Notes: generated from the letters alone by a model not told the origin. 61,095 nt of DNA from Mesotaenium endlicherianum (GCA_009602735.1 WELA01009535.1:317447-378541), one strand, 5' to 3'; counted from the stretch's first letter, positions 37,741 to 47,532 are shown. Translations and numbers: made by a program.

Positions 37741-38452
37741 TGAAAGGGGAGAGGGTGCGGGGAGTGCGCCCACACACACTCACGCACCCTCACCCGCGAG
37801 TGGAAGCGTGCACGAGGACCTTTCCTAGTTGCATATACAAGGTGGAGTGGCCTGGTGGTGTGCCACCCTTGCAAGAGAGAGAGAGTTACATAAGTGAGGA
37901 GTGGAAAAGAACTCACTTTCTTAAAAAAAGTTGTATACAAGTTACGAAGGTTAGACTAGAATAAGCTCCCTCCACTTCCTTGTGCTTCCCCTTTATCCTT
38001 TAGCTCGAAGTGTCCTCTCTAGCAAAGTACCTCCAGAACCTTCTCCTATGGCTCCTTCCATGTAGGTGACCCTGCCTAGTTGGACAAGCTAGCACACTCA
38101 CACGCACACAATCACACTCTAGAATATTCTACTACACAATCCACTAACTCCTCACGGAGTTTCTAGAAATTCCACGATCACTTTGGCACTCTACGTAATT
38201 GTACGTACTTTCTAGAACCCTCATGTTTCAATGTCCTACTTCCTGGACTCCAACCGAAATTTTCGTCACTGGACCTGTCCTTGTCACTAATAAGAATCTG
38301 TGACATTAAAAACTCACTAAAAACTTCCAAAATTCATAACTATCTCAATACTTGTCCAAATGGCTTGAAATAAAGGCCAAAGTTCTTCTAAAATCACACT
38401 CTATGCATATAAAATACTAGAAAGAAACAAACTACACTTTCATAACCTTACA
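37741..38452. repeat. Solo LTR (712 bp) nested in element B, with 5-bp target duplication
   Basis: The insert starts TG and ends CA and is bordered by TCAGC on both sides (37736-37740 and 38453-38457). Removing it restores the integrase sequence seen in element A at about 43215. It contains a TATA-like CATATAAAATA near its right end. It is unrelated by eye to the other LTRs here. A single LTR with an exact 5-bp duplication is the normal product of LTR-LTR recombination after insertion. Orientation is not certain. Confidence 0.85.
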
Positions 38453-38522
38453 TCAGCAAACTTCTGAGTTAACTAGAGAGACACCGGATTGTCAATGCCC
38501 TCAGGGTGAGTTAAAGACTCCC

Positions 38523-39664
38523 CTAGCACATACAAAGGAGACTTAGGGACTTCACCCAGACTGAGTTCAAAAGGCGTCTTTCACGTTGACGAATGCACCG
38601 CAATGTTGACCGCAAATTGATTTGAGGCAACAGGTCATCCCAATTATCTTGTTTTTGGTTAATACATGCTCTCAGCACCTCTTGCAAAACTCGGTTAGTT
38701 CTTGCAGTCTGCCCATCAGTCTGAGGGTGGTTGGCTGTGTTGAGCAGCTGTATGACTCCCATTAACCCCATTAAAGCTCTCCAAAAGTTAGAGGTAAAGT
38801 TTGAGTCTCTGTTGGAGATGATGTTAGAGGGTAGCCCATGTTGGCATACTACATGGTTGTAGAACTGTCTCGCAATTTTGAGTGCGGTTACTTTGACGGT
38901 TGTGGAGATGAAAATGACCTTTTTTGTCAATTTATCCACTACTACCAGTATCGAGTCATGCCCATTGGCAGTCCTTGGTTGTATTACCACCCAGTCCATG
39001 GATATTGTTTCCCAGCGTCCAACTGGGATGGGTAGTGGCTGTAATAGCCCCTCGGGTGGTGTGTGCCTAGACTTATTTTTCTGACACTGATCACAGGACT
39101 TCACATATTTCAAGACCTCCCGAGGCAACCCATGCCAATGATACTGTTTTGCCAATATGCCAACAGTTTTGGCTTGCCCCAAATGACCACCCAGTATATT
39201 GTCATGTGCTTGACTTAGTAAGAGTGACCCTAACTCTAAGTTGTTAGGAATGACCAGCTTCAGCCTGCTTGAAGTGGTTTCAGTCATCCAAACCCCTCCC
39301 TTTAGCCTATACCCGAGTGCAGTAGCAGTACACACACCATCAGTGGGGCTGGGCGCAAATGTTGGGTTAGAAAGGTAGGCTTTCCGAAGTTGTTCAAGGA
39401 AGGACTTTTTCACTTGTAGGGAAGTGAGTGCACAAAGGACTTTATCTACCGCATGCTGACTAAAGGTCCTTTCTTGCAAGTCAGGTCTTCTAGAGATTGC
39501 ATCAGCAGGATTCAACTTCCCTGGTTTGTAGTCAATTTGGACTTGAAATTGCTTTAGCATCTGGCTCCAGCGGTTCTCTCTCCTCGACAGCTTGGACTTC
39601 TTCTGAAAGTGAGTCAGAGCTAGATGATCTGTAATCACCTTAAAAGCTTTACCATGTAACTATG
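38523..39664 (-). pseudogene. RNase H end and integrase of element B
   Basis: Order on the minus strand: RNase H tail ([15 protein letters not shown] in A/C-type form), a linker, integrase zinc-binding domain (H-H-C-C ending CDQCQKNK), then the catalytic core. The core keeps the first Asp (SMDWVV), but the second site reads ISNRDSNF where C has ISDRDSEF, and the last reads TDGQTARTNR where C has TDGQIERTNR. The catalytic Asp and Glu are therefore replaced. The frame shifts after about 38600. Confidence 0.8.
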
Positions 39665-39771
39665 CTCTCCACTGTTTGAGCACATGAAATGATAGCAAGC
39701 AGCTCTTTATCATGCACAGAATAGTTGATTTCAGCTGGGTTGAATTTCATAGACTCATACAGCACCGGGTG

Positions 39772-40491
39772 TGAAATGAATCGACTTACCAAATAGGCGA
39801 TTAACAATTAATAAAGATCTTTATATCAGCAAGTAATCTTTATGGTATTTTCCGTTAACTGGTTTAACGGCAAAGGACAACACACTAGCAGTGAATAATA
39901 CTCGTCAGTCAAATGAGAGTAAACTAGCATCAATAATGCAATTCAGTAAACTCATACATAAGCAAGGTTAGAAGACAGTGCGTATCAATGGCTTCTCGCC
40001 TTGGATTCAGATCTCTCTCAGTAAGCTGTACAAGAGAGTTGGCCTCGTTTCCGAATGCCGAACTCGAGAGCAATGCCTAGCATATGTACATGGAATGAGT
40101 TTACTGTTCAACGGTCAGTGCGATGGCACCGCCTACCCGGGAGTTAACCACGTTGGTAGGACCTCGGTTAACCAAATCCACCGCCATCTCCCATCATCCC
40201 GAATAGCCATCCATCATGGGGATGTCATCTGGCCATTCATCTAGCAGGTCGTACTTAGATGCATATCAAGGCAGTTCGCTGCTACCGAGCACGGAAGTCA
40301 GCTGGCTGTCAAAGAATGTGTCAGCAAGCTGACTTAAGTTGACTTCAGCCTGCTGCTTTCGGCCGAGTCATTAAACTGATAATTATGTAAAGTCCAGCAG
40401 ACTGATTATTAACTAAAGTTCAGCAGGCTGAACTTAATTAACCATTCGATTTAAATGAATATTATATCCACTAATATACTGATTCATTACA
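39772..40491 (-). repeat. 3' LTR of element A (LTR1)
   Basis: On the element strand it runs TGTAATGAATC ... GATTCATTTCA, so the ends form near-perfect inverted repeats with TG/CA termini. It is preceded by the polypurine tract. On the opposite strand it carries an 88-codon ORF (39978-40244). It is closer by eye to LTR5 than to its partner LTR2. Confidence 0.9.
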
Positions 40492-40506
40492 ATCCCTCCA
40501 ACTTAA
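40492..40506 (-). other. Polypurine tract of element A
   Basis: TTAAGTTGGAGGGAT on the minus strand abuts the TG of the 3' LTR and serves as plus-strand primer in reverse transcription. A near-copy (TTAAGTTGGAGGG) occurs at 42623-42611, upstream of the third ORF. Confidence 0.8.
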
Positions 40507-40604
40507 CTTGTTGTCGCCTCGACAACATTAAACTGCAGAAATTTTAAATAAGGGAACTGAACCTGACCAGCCTCCCTTACTGACTGCCTCTTCAGCGTGT
40601 CACC

Positions 40605-42305
40605 TTAAGGGGTTGTTCCTGGGGCTTCAGGGTCAGGAGACGGAGATCTGGACCTAGATCTGGACAGCCCTCTAGGTCTGTCAGCTGGCCTTCTAAAGAA
40701 CCCTGTTTGCTCTAAAGTTGGCCCTCGAGGAGAACGGAGGATGGTGGCCTGCTCTTCAACCACTTGGGTGTTGATTCCCACATAGACAGGCATTCCAGTA
40801 GGATGCTGAAATACATTGGCTAGAGGTACATGCCCCTGAGCGGAGGGGGAGGCTGGCATACCTCTGGCCCACCCGCGTGTCCCTCTTCTGGCACCCCTGT
40901 CCTCTGGGGATTTCTGTCTGTGTCTGCTGCCCAGTACAGTCAGATCAGCTTCTTCCCCTGCTTGGGCAGGTGGGCTGGGGGAGCGAGCGCGGGGTCCAGT
41001 TGTCGCCATAACGGGGATCACATTCCACACACCTGATCGTGGTTCTTTAGGAAGTGCCACTGCCTGTCCCTGGGTATCCTGAGTACCTGCTGCTGATGCT
41101 TCTCCTCTGCCTTGTTCTTCTTCCTCATCCTCCTCATCCTCCTCCTCGGAGAGAGTAGGGGTCTCGTCCACTAAGTCGTCCTGCTCCCTAGTAGACATGG
41201 AGTAGTCTACCGACCTCCCTTTCTTAGGGCGCGCTGGAGGTTGCTTGGCCTTCAGCCTACTGATATCTATCCGGCCTGCATTCTTTGCCCATTTGACAAA
41301 GGCATGCTTTCCCTTAGAGAAGTACTCTCTTCCCCTCCTCCTATGTTCCTTGGTCTCTGCATTCATATTGCTCAGGCATCCATTCAGCCTGGGGTCCCAA
41401 GGGGCAATGTGAGGTGGTAGGATGAGATAGCCGTCTAGGCCATAGTGGAAGTCATCCGGTTGGGCTCGGTCACACTCCTGCTTCTTATTTGTGACGGTCA
41501 TCCACCTCCAGTCTGTTGGCTGCTGGTAGTACTGGGGTCCGTGCTCAGCCTTCCTCAGTTTACACGGGAACCAGTGGGGAGAGAACATCTGCTGTCCTGC
41601 TTCCCTGGCCAAGTACTCCCAGCTCCTTCTCTCAACTTCATTGTAAGCTGGCAGGAGTGTGAGGTAGAATACCGTATCCTTAAAGCTATCGGGCCGCATG
41701 CTCACCATCCGGATGAGTCTCTGATCTCCCACTATTCCCGGTATGGGGACCGGCTTGTCCTCTGAATCATCTGCGAGATACCGGGCCTGCTCTGCTGTAT
41801 AGCCCACCATCTTAGCATAATCTTCGTAAAGGACCACGCCGGTGTGTGTCTCGATGTACCTGTCCAGTGCTGTAGCTCCTTCCTTCTGTAGCAGTGTTGT
41901 CTGTTCCAGCCTGTTGATCTCCTGGGCTGCCAGCAATGCTTCCTTCAGGTTATCGAAGTTTTGGCCACCCACCACAGTATACCTGTAAGTGGCCAAGCTC
42001 TTCTGTCTGTCCGCTTCAATCTTTTTTCTTTTCTCCTCTTCTGCCGCTGCCGCTTCTTCTTGCTGTTTCTTCTGTCTCTCCTCCTCAGCCTTCCTGAGGT
42101 TTTCCGCTTCCTGATACTTCTTCCACTGTGCCTCTTCTGCCGCCTCTTGTTGTTTGCGGACCCTTTTTTGTTCTCTCCTGGTGAGGGACGTCGCCGCCAG
42201 CTCCTTCTGGTATTGCTCCATTGTCCTCCTGGCTTCTTCTGCCTTGCGCTTTCTGTCCTCCTTTTGTGTGGTGGGCGCCATCCTGCACATGTAACCAGGG
42301 CACAA
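40605..42305 (-). CDS. Third ORF (ORF3) of element A: coiled-coil, charged protein of unknown function in the env position
   Basis: 566 codons, intact, lying between the pol stop (42672) and the polypurine tract. The likelier start is M9 (42281), since similarity to the C copy starts there. Residues about 12-105 are a Lys/Glu/Arg/Gln-rich coiled coil; 106-345 look globular, with YRYTV, LYEDYAKMVG, YNEVERRSWEYLARE, WRWMTV, LPPHIAPWDPRL and FSKGKHAFVKWA; then come an acidic stretch, a Pro/Ser-rich stretch, the block GHVPLANVFQHPTGMPVYV and a short SR-repeat tail. There is no signal peptide or membrane segment, so it is not an envelope protein. No family was recognised. A decayed homologue occurs in element C, so the ORF belongs to the element. 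How it is expressed (spliced RNA, internal promoter or reinitiation) is unknown. Confidence 0.85.
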   Translation of the reverse strand: MCPGYMCRMAPTTQKEDRKRKAEEARRTMEQYQKELAATSLTRREQKRVRKQQEAAEEAQWKKYQEAENLRKAEEERQKKQQEEAAAAEEEKRKKIEADRQKSLATYRYTVVGGQNFDNLKEALLAAQEINRLEQTTLLQKEGATALDRYIETHTGVVLYEDYAKMVGYTAEQARYLADDSEDKPVPIPGIVGDQRLIRMVSMRPDSFKDTVFYLTLLPAYNEVERRSWEYLAREAGQQMFSPHWFPCKLRKAEHGPQYYQQPTDWRWMTVTNKKQECDRAQPDDFHYGLDGYLILPPHIAPWDPRLNGCLSNMNAETKEHRRRGREYFSKGKHAFVKWAKNAGRIDISRLKAKQPPARPKKGRSVDYSMSTREQDDLVDETPTLSEEEDEEDEEEEQGRGEASAAGTQDTQGQAVALPKEPRSGVWNVIPVMATTGPRARSPSPPAQAGEEADLTVLGSRHRQKSPEDRGARRGTRGWARGMPASPSAQGHVPLANVFQHPTGMPVYVGINTQVVEEQATILRSPRGPTLEQTGFFRRPADRPRGLSRSRSRSPSPDPEAPGTTP

Positions 42306-42610
42306 GTTAGTAGGATATGGACCTTTGTCATAGGGATTGCAGGAAGTATGTTAGTATTAGTATAGTGGCTTCGCAGCTGTTTACCTTACAGGGTGGTTGC
42401 TAAAAGTTGACGTAGTTGCGATGCGCTACACATAAACGTATGAGTGTGTTTTAGGGTGAGTTAAGTGATGTAGTGTTATGCGAGGCCCTTTTTCCTTCTG
42501 CTCAAGGTGCGTTATGTGGGCCAGGTTGTCCCCTCTGTCATTATGTTGACACTTAGGGTTCACGTAACTGTTCTTTTATCGCTCTCGCTCACTAACTGTC
42601 ATATATTTTC

Positions 42611-42623
42611 CCCTCCAACTTAA
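42611..42623 (-). other. Second polypurine-tract-like motif, upstream of ORF3 in element A
   Basis: TTAAGTTGGAGGG matches the true polypurine tract at 40506. Equivalent copies lie after the chromodomain in element C (50866-50880) and element B (37164-37151). It is a candidate internal plus-strand initiation site or recombination border. Confidence 0.6.
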
Positions 42624-42671
42624 ATGGAGACAGGACCGCCTGTCACCTTCCCGTGTCAACTGAAATGACAG

Positions 42672-43346
42672 TTATGGAGGGACTCCAGCGGCCCGAAGGT
42701 GGAACCGTGTCAACGCCCCTTTGGCATTGGTCAAGTGGTCCTTAAACTCCCAAGTGTCCCCAGAGGCATCGTAACCCTTCCATCGAATGAGGTATTTCAT
42801 GACATATTTAGACGATCGACGGACCGAGCGAGCGTCTAAAATCTCATCGACCTCATATTCCTCAGGGTCGCCGTCCCGGACAGCGGGGACAGGTCCCGGT
42901 TGGACAGGGAACCGACCTGTGAACAGTGTATCACCTTTGATGTACGGTTCCAGGAAGGAGACATTAAAGACCGGGTGCCCCTTGTATTCAGCTGACATGT
43001 TCAGTTTGTAAGCATTCTGACCGACACGACGGACCACCGAATATGGACCGACCCAGACAGGGCCAAGCTTTTTCTTGACCACACCAGGGAGGTACAGGTG
43101 CTGAGAATGCAGTTTGACTAAATCCCCCTTGGAAAATGTCAGTTCCCGACGATGTTAATTAGCGTATTTTTGTTGGTTTTCTTGGGCCGTGTGCAAGTTT
43201 CGTTGAACTTCTGACAGGGTGTCAGCAAACTCCTGAGTTAACTGGAGGGAGACCGGGTTGTCAATCCCTTCAGGGTGAGTTAAAGATTCCCCTAGCACAT
43301 CTAGAGGAGACTTAGGGACTCTACCCAGGCTGAGTTCAAAAGGAGT
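42672..43346 (-). CDS. Integrase C-terminal domain and chromodomain of element A (3' end of pol; 5' side in the gap)
   Basis: After the assembly gap the integrase C-terminus reads TPFELSLGRVPKSPLD, then GPVWVGPYSVVRRVGQNAYKL, and ends in a chromodomain: EEYEVDEILDAR, then YLIRWKGYDASGDTWEF. The three aromatic cage positions (Y of EYEVDE, W and Y of RWKGY) are all present, so it is a complete cage type expected to bind methylated histone tails and steer integration to heterochromatin. The frame is interrupted near 43155 (a stop where the C copy is open as well as disturbed), so a small indel or error is likely between 43082 and 43155. Confidence 0.8.
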
Positions 43347-44320
43347 NNNNNNNNNNNNNNNNNNNNNNNNNNNNNNNNNNNNNNNNNNNNNNNNNNNNNN
43401 NNNNNNNNNNNNNNNNNNNNNNNNNNNNNNNNNNNNNNNNNNNNNNNNNNNNNNNNNNNNNNNNNNNNNNNNNNNNNNNNNNNNNNNNNNNNNNNNNNNN
43501 NNNNNNNNNNNNNNNNNNNNNNNNNNNNNNNNNNNNNNNNNNNNNNNNNNNNNNNNNNNNNNNNNNNNNNNNNNNNNNNNNNNNNNNNNNNNNNNNNNNN
43601 NNNNNNNNNNNNNNNNNNNNNNNNNNNNNNNNNNNNNNNNNNNNNNNNNNNNNNNNNNNNNNNNNNNNNNNNNNNNNNNNNNNNNNNNNNNNNNNNNNNN
43701 NNNNNNNNNNNNNNNNNNNNNNNNNNNNNNNNNNNNNNNNNNNNNNNNNNNNNNNNNNNNNNNNNNNNNNNNNNNNNNNNNNNNNNNNNNNNNNNNNNNN
43801 NNNNNNNNNNNNNNNNNNNNNNNNNNNNNNNNNNNNNNNNNNNNNNNNNNNNNNNNNNNNNNNNNNNNNNNNNNNNNNNNNNNNNNNNNNNNNNNNNNNN
43901 NNNNNNNNNNNNNNNNNNNNNNNNNNNNNNNNNNNNNNNNNNNNNNNNNNNNNNNNNNNNNNNNNNNNNNNNNNNNNNNNNNNNNNNNNNNNNNNNNNNN
44001 NNNNNNNNNNNNNNNNNNNNNNNNNNNNNNNNNNNNNNNNNNNNNNNNNNNNNNNNNNNNNNNNNNNNNNNNNNNNNNNNNNNNNNNNNNNNNNNNNNNN
44101 NNNNNNNNNNNNNNNNNNNNNNNNNNNNNNNNNNNNNNNNNNNNNNNNNNNNNNNNNNNNNNNNNNNNNNNNNNNNNNNNNNNNNNNNNNNNNNNNNNNN
44201 NNNNNNNNNNNNNNNNNNNNNNNNNNNNNNNNNNNNNNNNNNNNNNNNNNNNNNNNNNNNNNNNNNNNNNNNNNNNNNNNNNNNNNNNNNNNNNNNNNNN
44301 NNNNNNNNNNNNNNNNNNNN
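43347..44320. other. Assembly gap (974 N)
   Basis: All N. By comparison with element C it should hold the rest of RT, RNase H and most of the integrase; about 2 kb of C sequence corresponds, so the gap size is probably not real. ORFs running through it are artefacts. Confidence 0.95.
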
Positions 44321-46045
44321 TTAAGGGTCTGGACGGCAACCTGCTGCTCTTTCCCCCACACATACCCGATGTCTTTCTTAGTAAGGTCAGTCAGTTTACT
44401 GGCCTTTGTGGAATAATTCTCAATAAATCTCCTATAGTAGTTAGCCAACCCGAGGAAGGATCTAACTTCAGAGACAGACTGTGGTACTGGCCAGTCCCTT
44501 ATGGTCTGGACTTTCTTAGGATCCACACTGATGCCTTGTTTACTGACAACGTGGCCTAAGAATTCAATACTTTCCTTAAAGAAATCACACTTGCTCATTT
44601 TAGCATATTACTGNTTATGTGATTTTTCCGCAGAGTGTCCAGCACTTTCTTTAAGTGTTCAGTGTGCTGAGCTTCATCTTTAGAGAAAATTAAAATATCA
44701 TCCAGGAAAACTTGCACAAATTTATCNAAATATCATCCAGGAAAACTTGCACAAACTTATCCAAATAAGGTCTGAAAATGTCATTCATAGCACCCATAAA
44801 GGTAGCAGGAGCATTAGTCAGTCCAAATGGCATCACGTTGAACTCGTTGTGTCCATAACGTGTGCGGAAAGCAGTCTTGTGTTCATCCCCCTCAGCAATT
44901 CTGATTTGATGATAACTACTCTTCAGATCTATCTTACTGAACACCTTAGCGCCAGACAGGGTATCAAGCAAGTCCTCGATTCTGGGTAAAGCATACTTGT
45001 TCTTTACTGTAATTCTGTTCAGGGCTCTGTAATCCACACACATCCGCATACTGCCATCCTTTTTCTTAACAAATAGGATGGGTGCGCCGTACGGTGATTT
45101 ACTGGGAGAAATGTAACCATTTTCCTCCAGCTCTGTAATCAGTGTTTTCAACTCCTCACTCTCCAAATAAGACAAGCCATACGTGCGTTGCCAGGGTGGC
45201 TGGCTACCAGGTAATAAATCAATCCTATGATCTACTTCCCGCTTAGGGGGTAGTCCTGGAGGCATATTAAACACATCCGTGTACTGAGCAACAATGTTTG
45301 CAGCAGTAGGGTGTTCCGGAGGGTGTACCTTTTTCTCAACCACTTCTTCAGGTTGAGGAGGTACCTCTCTTAGCAGCAGACAGAACATTCTGTCTTCCTT
45401 CTGGTTCCAGCTTTTGACGAACTCCATTGCATTCAGCAACTTGCATCCTTCTGGAAGCCTCTTCTTTTCCTTCATTTGCCATCCACACAGGACAAGAGGA
45501 AGAGCACTGGTGGGTGCCAAGTCAGTCTGCCCATCATTGGCTCCTCTCACTTTAACTGTACCTCTGCTCCCACACACTTCAGCTTGATGTCCATTAAGCC
45601 AGGACCTCCTCCCGGGATACTTGAGGCATCTCCAAGGAATATTTTTTCTATTCCCTTGGGTGACAGTAGGCAGCCTTAGCCGCTTAACTAAGTCCTTGTG
45701 AATAAAAGTATGTGACGCCCCTCCGTCAACAAATGCCCTCACCTTCCTACCTGCAATCATGCAATGCAGTAGGATAGGGGGGACTGTCTTTTCCTGACTT
45801 TTGCATTGTTCTCCTGACGTAGCAAAGAAATGTTGGACATCAGGTGGAACAAGAGCATCCAGAGTGTGCACTCTCTGGACGTCTATATTACTGATGGTCT
45901 CCTTTATCTGTTTGTCAGGCATGCATAGTGAATCCAGTTCAGCAGGACCCATAATACCTGCTACGAGGGCAGCTAGTGACGACTCACTATCTCTAGCATC
46001 CTCACAGTCAGTAGACTGGATTACTGACTGTTGCTGTCTTTTAAA
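44321..46045 (-). CDS. Protease and reverse transcriptase of element A (5' part of pol, -1 frame relative to gag)
   Basis: The frame is open from the frameshift site at 46045 and needs no start codon of its own. The protease active site reads [14 protein letters not shown] follows with [53 protein letters not shown] and the catalytic VFLDDI. After that the sequence is damaged by an N with a duplicated join (44693-44762) and another N at 44614. RT resumes as [17 protein letters not shown] and [16 protein letters not shown] until the gap. In chromoviruses this polyprotein supplies maturation protease and cDNA synthesis. Confidence 0.85.
46004..46045 (-). promoter_or_regulatory. Programmed -1 ribosomal frameshift signal at the gag-pol junction
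   Basis: On the minus strand the gag frame reads CCT TTA AAA, giving the slippery heptamer T TTA AAA (46045-46039). A 7-nt spacer (GACAGCA) and then a perfect 10-bp inverted repeat follow: ACAGTCAGTA, 8-nt loop, TACTGACTGT (46031-46004). The gag stop lies inside the 5' arm of the hairpin (46023-46021). Pol is open in exactly the -1 frame from this point. Heptamer, spacing, structure and frame all fit. Confidence 0.8.
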
Positions 46046-47498
46046 GGCTGGTCTTTTCTCTCGACCTTAGGCAGGTGCTTGACCGGACACTGTTCTCTGT
46101 AGTGGCCTTTCTGCTGACAATGGTAGCAAGTAGATTTTGCTGAGGCTGGTCTCGGCTTAGTCCTACCACCACCCCTTCCATAGCCACCTCGAGAGGGACC
46201 ACCTCTACCTCTAGACTGAATAGCATTGTACTCATACTCATATTCATCACCCTGATTATCCTCAGCCTGGTCTCCTTCAACTGCATTGTAGGAACCGTGG
46301 GGCTTTTTGACAATCTTAGACACCAAAGCGTTACTCTGGCGCTTGTGATTGAACTGCTGCTGATCCCAGGCGTCAGCATCCTGGATCAAGTCAGCCAGTT
46401 TCTCATACTTTTTCTCAGCAAAATGACCAGAGACCTCGGATTTCAAGCCATACCTGAAGTATGCTATCCTATACCGTTCTGGCAAATCAGGCTGCTTCAT
46501 CATGTTCTCTTGGAACTTTTGAGCAAACTCAGCAACTGAAGTGGTCTGCTTCAGTGTCAGGGAGATCATCGCATAGATAGCTTTCTCCTGCTGGTTGATG
46601 ACATCAAACTTCTCATGCAACTTCTCGACAAACTCTACCCACGTAGGGTCACCGAGTTGCCGAGCCTTACGCTCTTCCTTCCAGTAAAGCCACCAGTCTG
46701 CGGCACTGCCTTTCAGTAGCGCACCGGTGTGCCTGACCTTCTCGTAATCTTGCAGTTCTGGGTAGTTCTCCAGCCACTGCTCAACATCCGCGAGAAACTT
46801 GATCAGGTAATATTTTCTGTTTCCCTCAGGATCATAGTCCTGGGGAGGTTTCGGCTTGGGCTTACTAGGCCCTCGGCCACCACCACTAGTGGTGTGAGAC
46901 CCCAGTTGGTCTCTGTCCCGGAGTAGGGACATTATGATTCTTTTGTCCTCCTGCTGGGACTGATACATGGTCGCCATTTGCGACTGCATCTGAACGAACA
47001 ATGCTCCCAAGTCTACATTTTGGGGTGGTAGATTAGCAAATGCAGCAGCAGCATTGGCATCTACTTGCTGAGTAGTGTCCTCAACAATCCCTCTTGCTCC
47101 TGCTGCAGCAATTCCTGCGCATTCAGCCGGTCACCCATTTGACCTAGGGGTACATTGAGTTGTACGGCAGGAGGTGGGTTCAGAACATTGGCCCTTGATG
47201 CCATAAGTTCTTCAGCAGTGCGCTCGTCAGCTGGCTGTCCTTCCCTCCCTTGTATATCTTCAGCGGCCTTTGCTACTTGATCAGCTTCTAGTCTGGCTAT
47301 CTCCTCCTCAGCTTGCTGAGCTGCGACTGAGGCAATAGCAGCTGCCTCATCTGCTGCCTCCCTAGCTGCAGTATCCGCTACTGCTTCCGAATAGGTACGG
47401 TTTCCCGCTACATGGCTTTCCGCCTGGTTTTCGACATTCTCGTTATCCTGGTTCTCCATGTCTCGGGAGTTGCTAGTTTGAGACCTTGTCCTTACCAT
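46021..47498 (-). pseudogene. Gag of element A (single frameshift)
   Basis: The start is MVRTRSQTSNS at 47498. An Ala/Glu-rich coiled-coil N-terminus follows, then a capsid-like domain (YYLIKFLADVEQWLENYPEL, LLKGSAADWWLYW, FAQKFQENM), a Gly/Arg-rich stretch and one CCHC zinc knuckle (CYHCQQKGHYREQC). Around 47110 the frame shifts by one base relative to element D, where GATGCGATAGGAATT is open; A reads AATGCGCAGGAATT. The frame resumes to MGALFVQMQSQM at 47010. This is one 1-nt deletion, real or an assembly error. Gag forms the virus-like particle and binds element RNA. Confidence 0.85.
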
Positions 47499-47519
47499 AC
47501 AAAGAAGACTGTGATAACT

Positions 47520-47531
47520 GCTCCGATACCA
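47520..47531 (-). other. Primer binding site of element A
   Basis: TGGTATCGGAGC on the minus strand, one base after the 5' LTR. It differs at one position from the classic TGGTATCAGAGC complementary to initiator-Met tRNA. It fixes the orientation and the 5' LTR boundary. Confidence 0.8.
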
Positions 47532-47532
47532 C

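Larger units (their letters stand above)
36806..39771 (-). mobile_element. Element B: 5'-truncated, decayed chromovirus (Ty3/Gypsy) fragment
   Basis: Element B is read on the minus strand. It starts inside RNase H at 39771, directly beside the LTR of element A, and runs through the integrase zinc-binding and core domains, the integrase C-terminus and a chromodomain (37538-37290) to a short downstream ORF (37030-36806). A 712-bp solo LTR (37741-38452) is inserted in its integrase. The left limit is uncertain. Gag, protease, RT and both LTRs are missing. Integrase reading frames are shifted around 38.55-38.6 kb and two catalytic residues are replaced, so it is dead. Confidence 0.8.

Noticed and set aside
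40605-42305. ORF3 as a retroviral envelope-like gene
   Set aside because: No signal peptide, no hydrophobic segment and strongly charged coiled-coil composition.
43155-44598. 400-420 codon ORFs spanning the N run
   Set aside because: Most of their length is N; only the ends carry real RT and integrase sequence.
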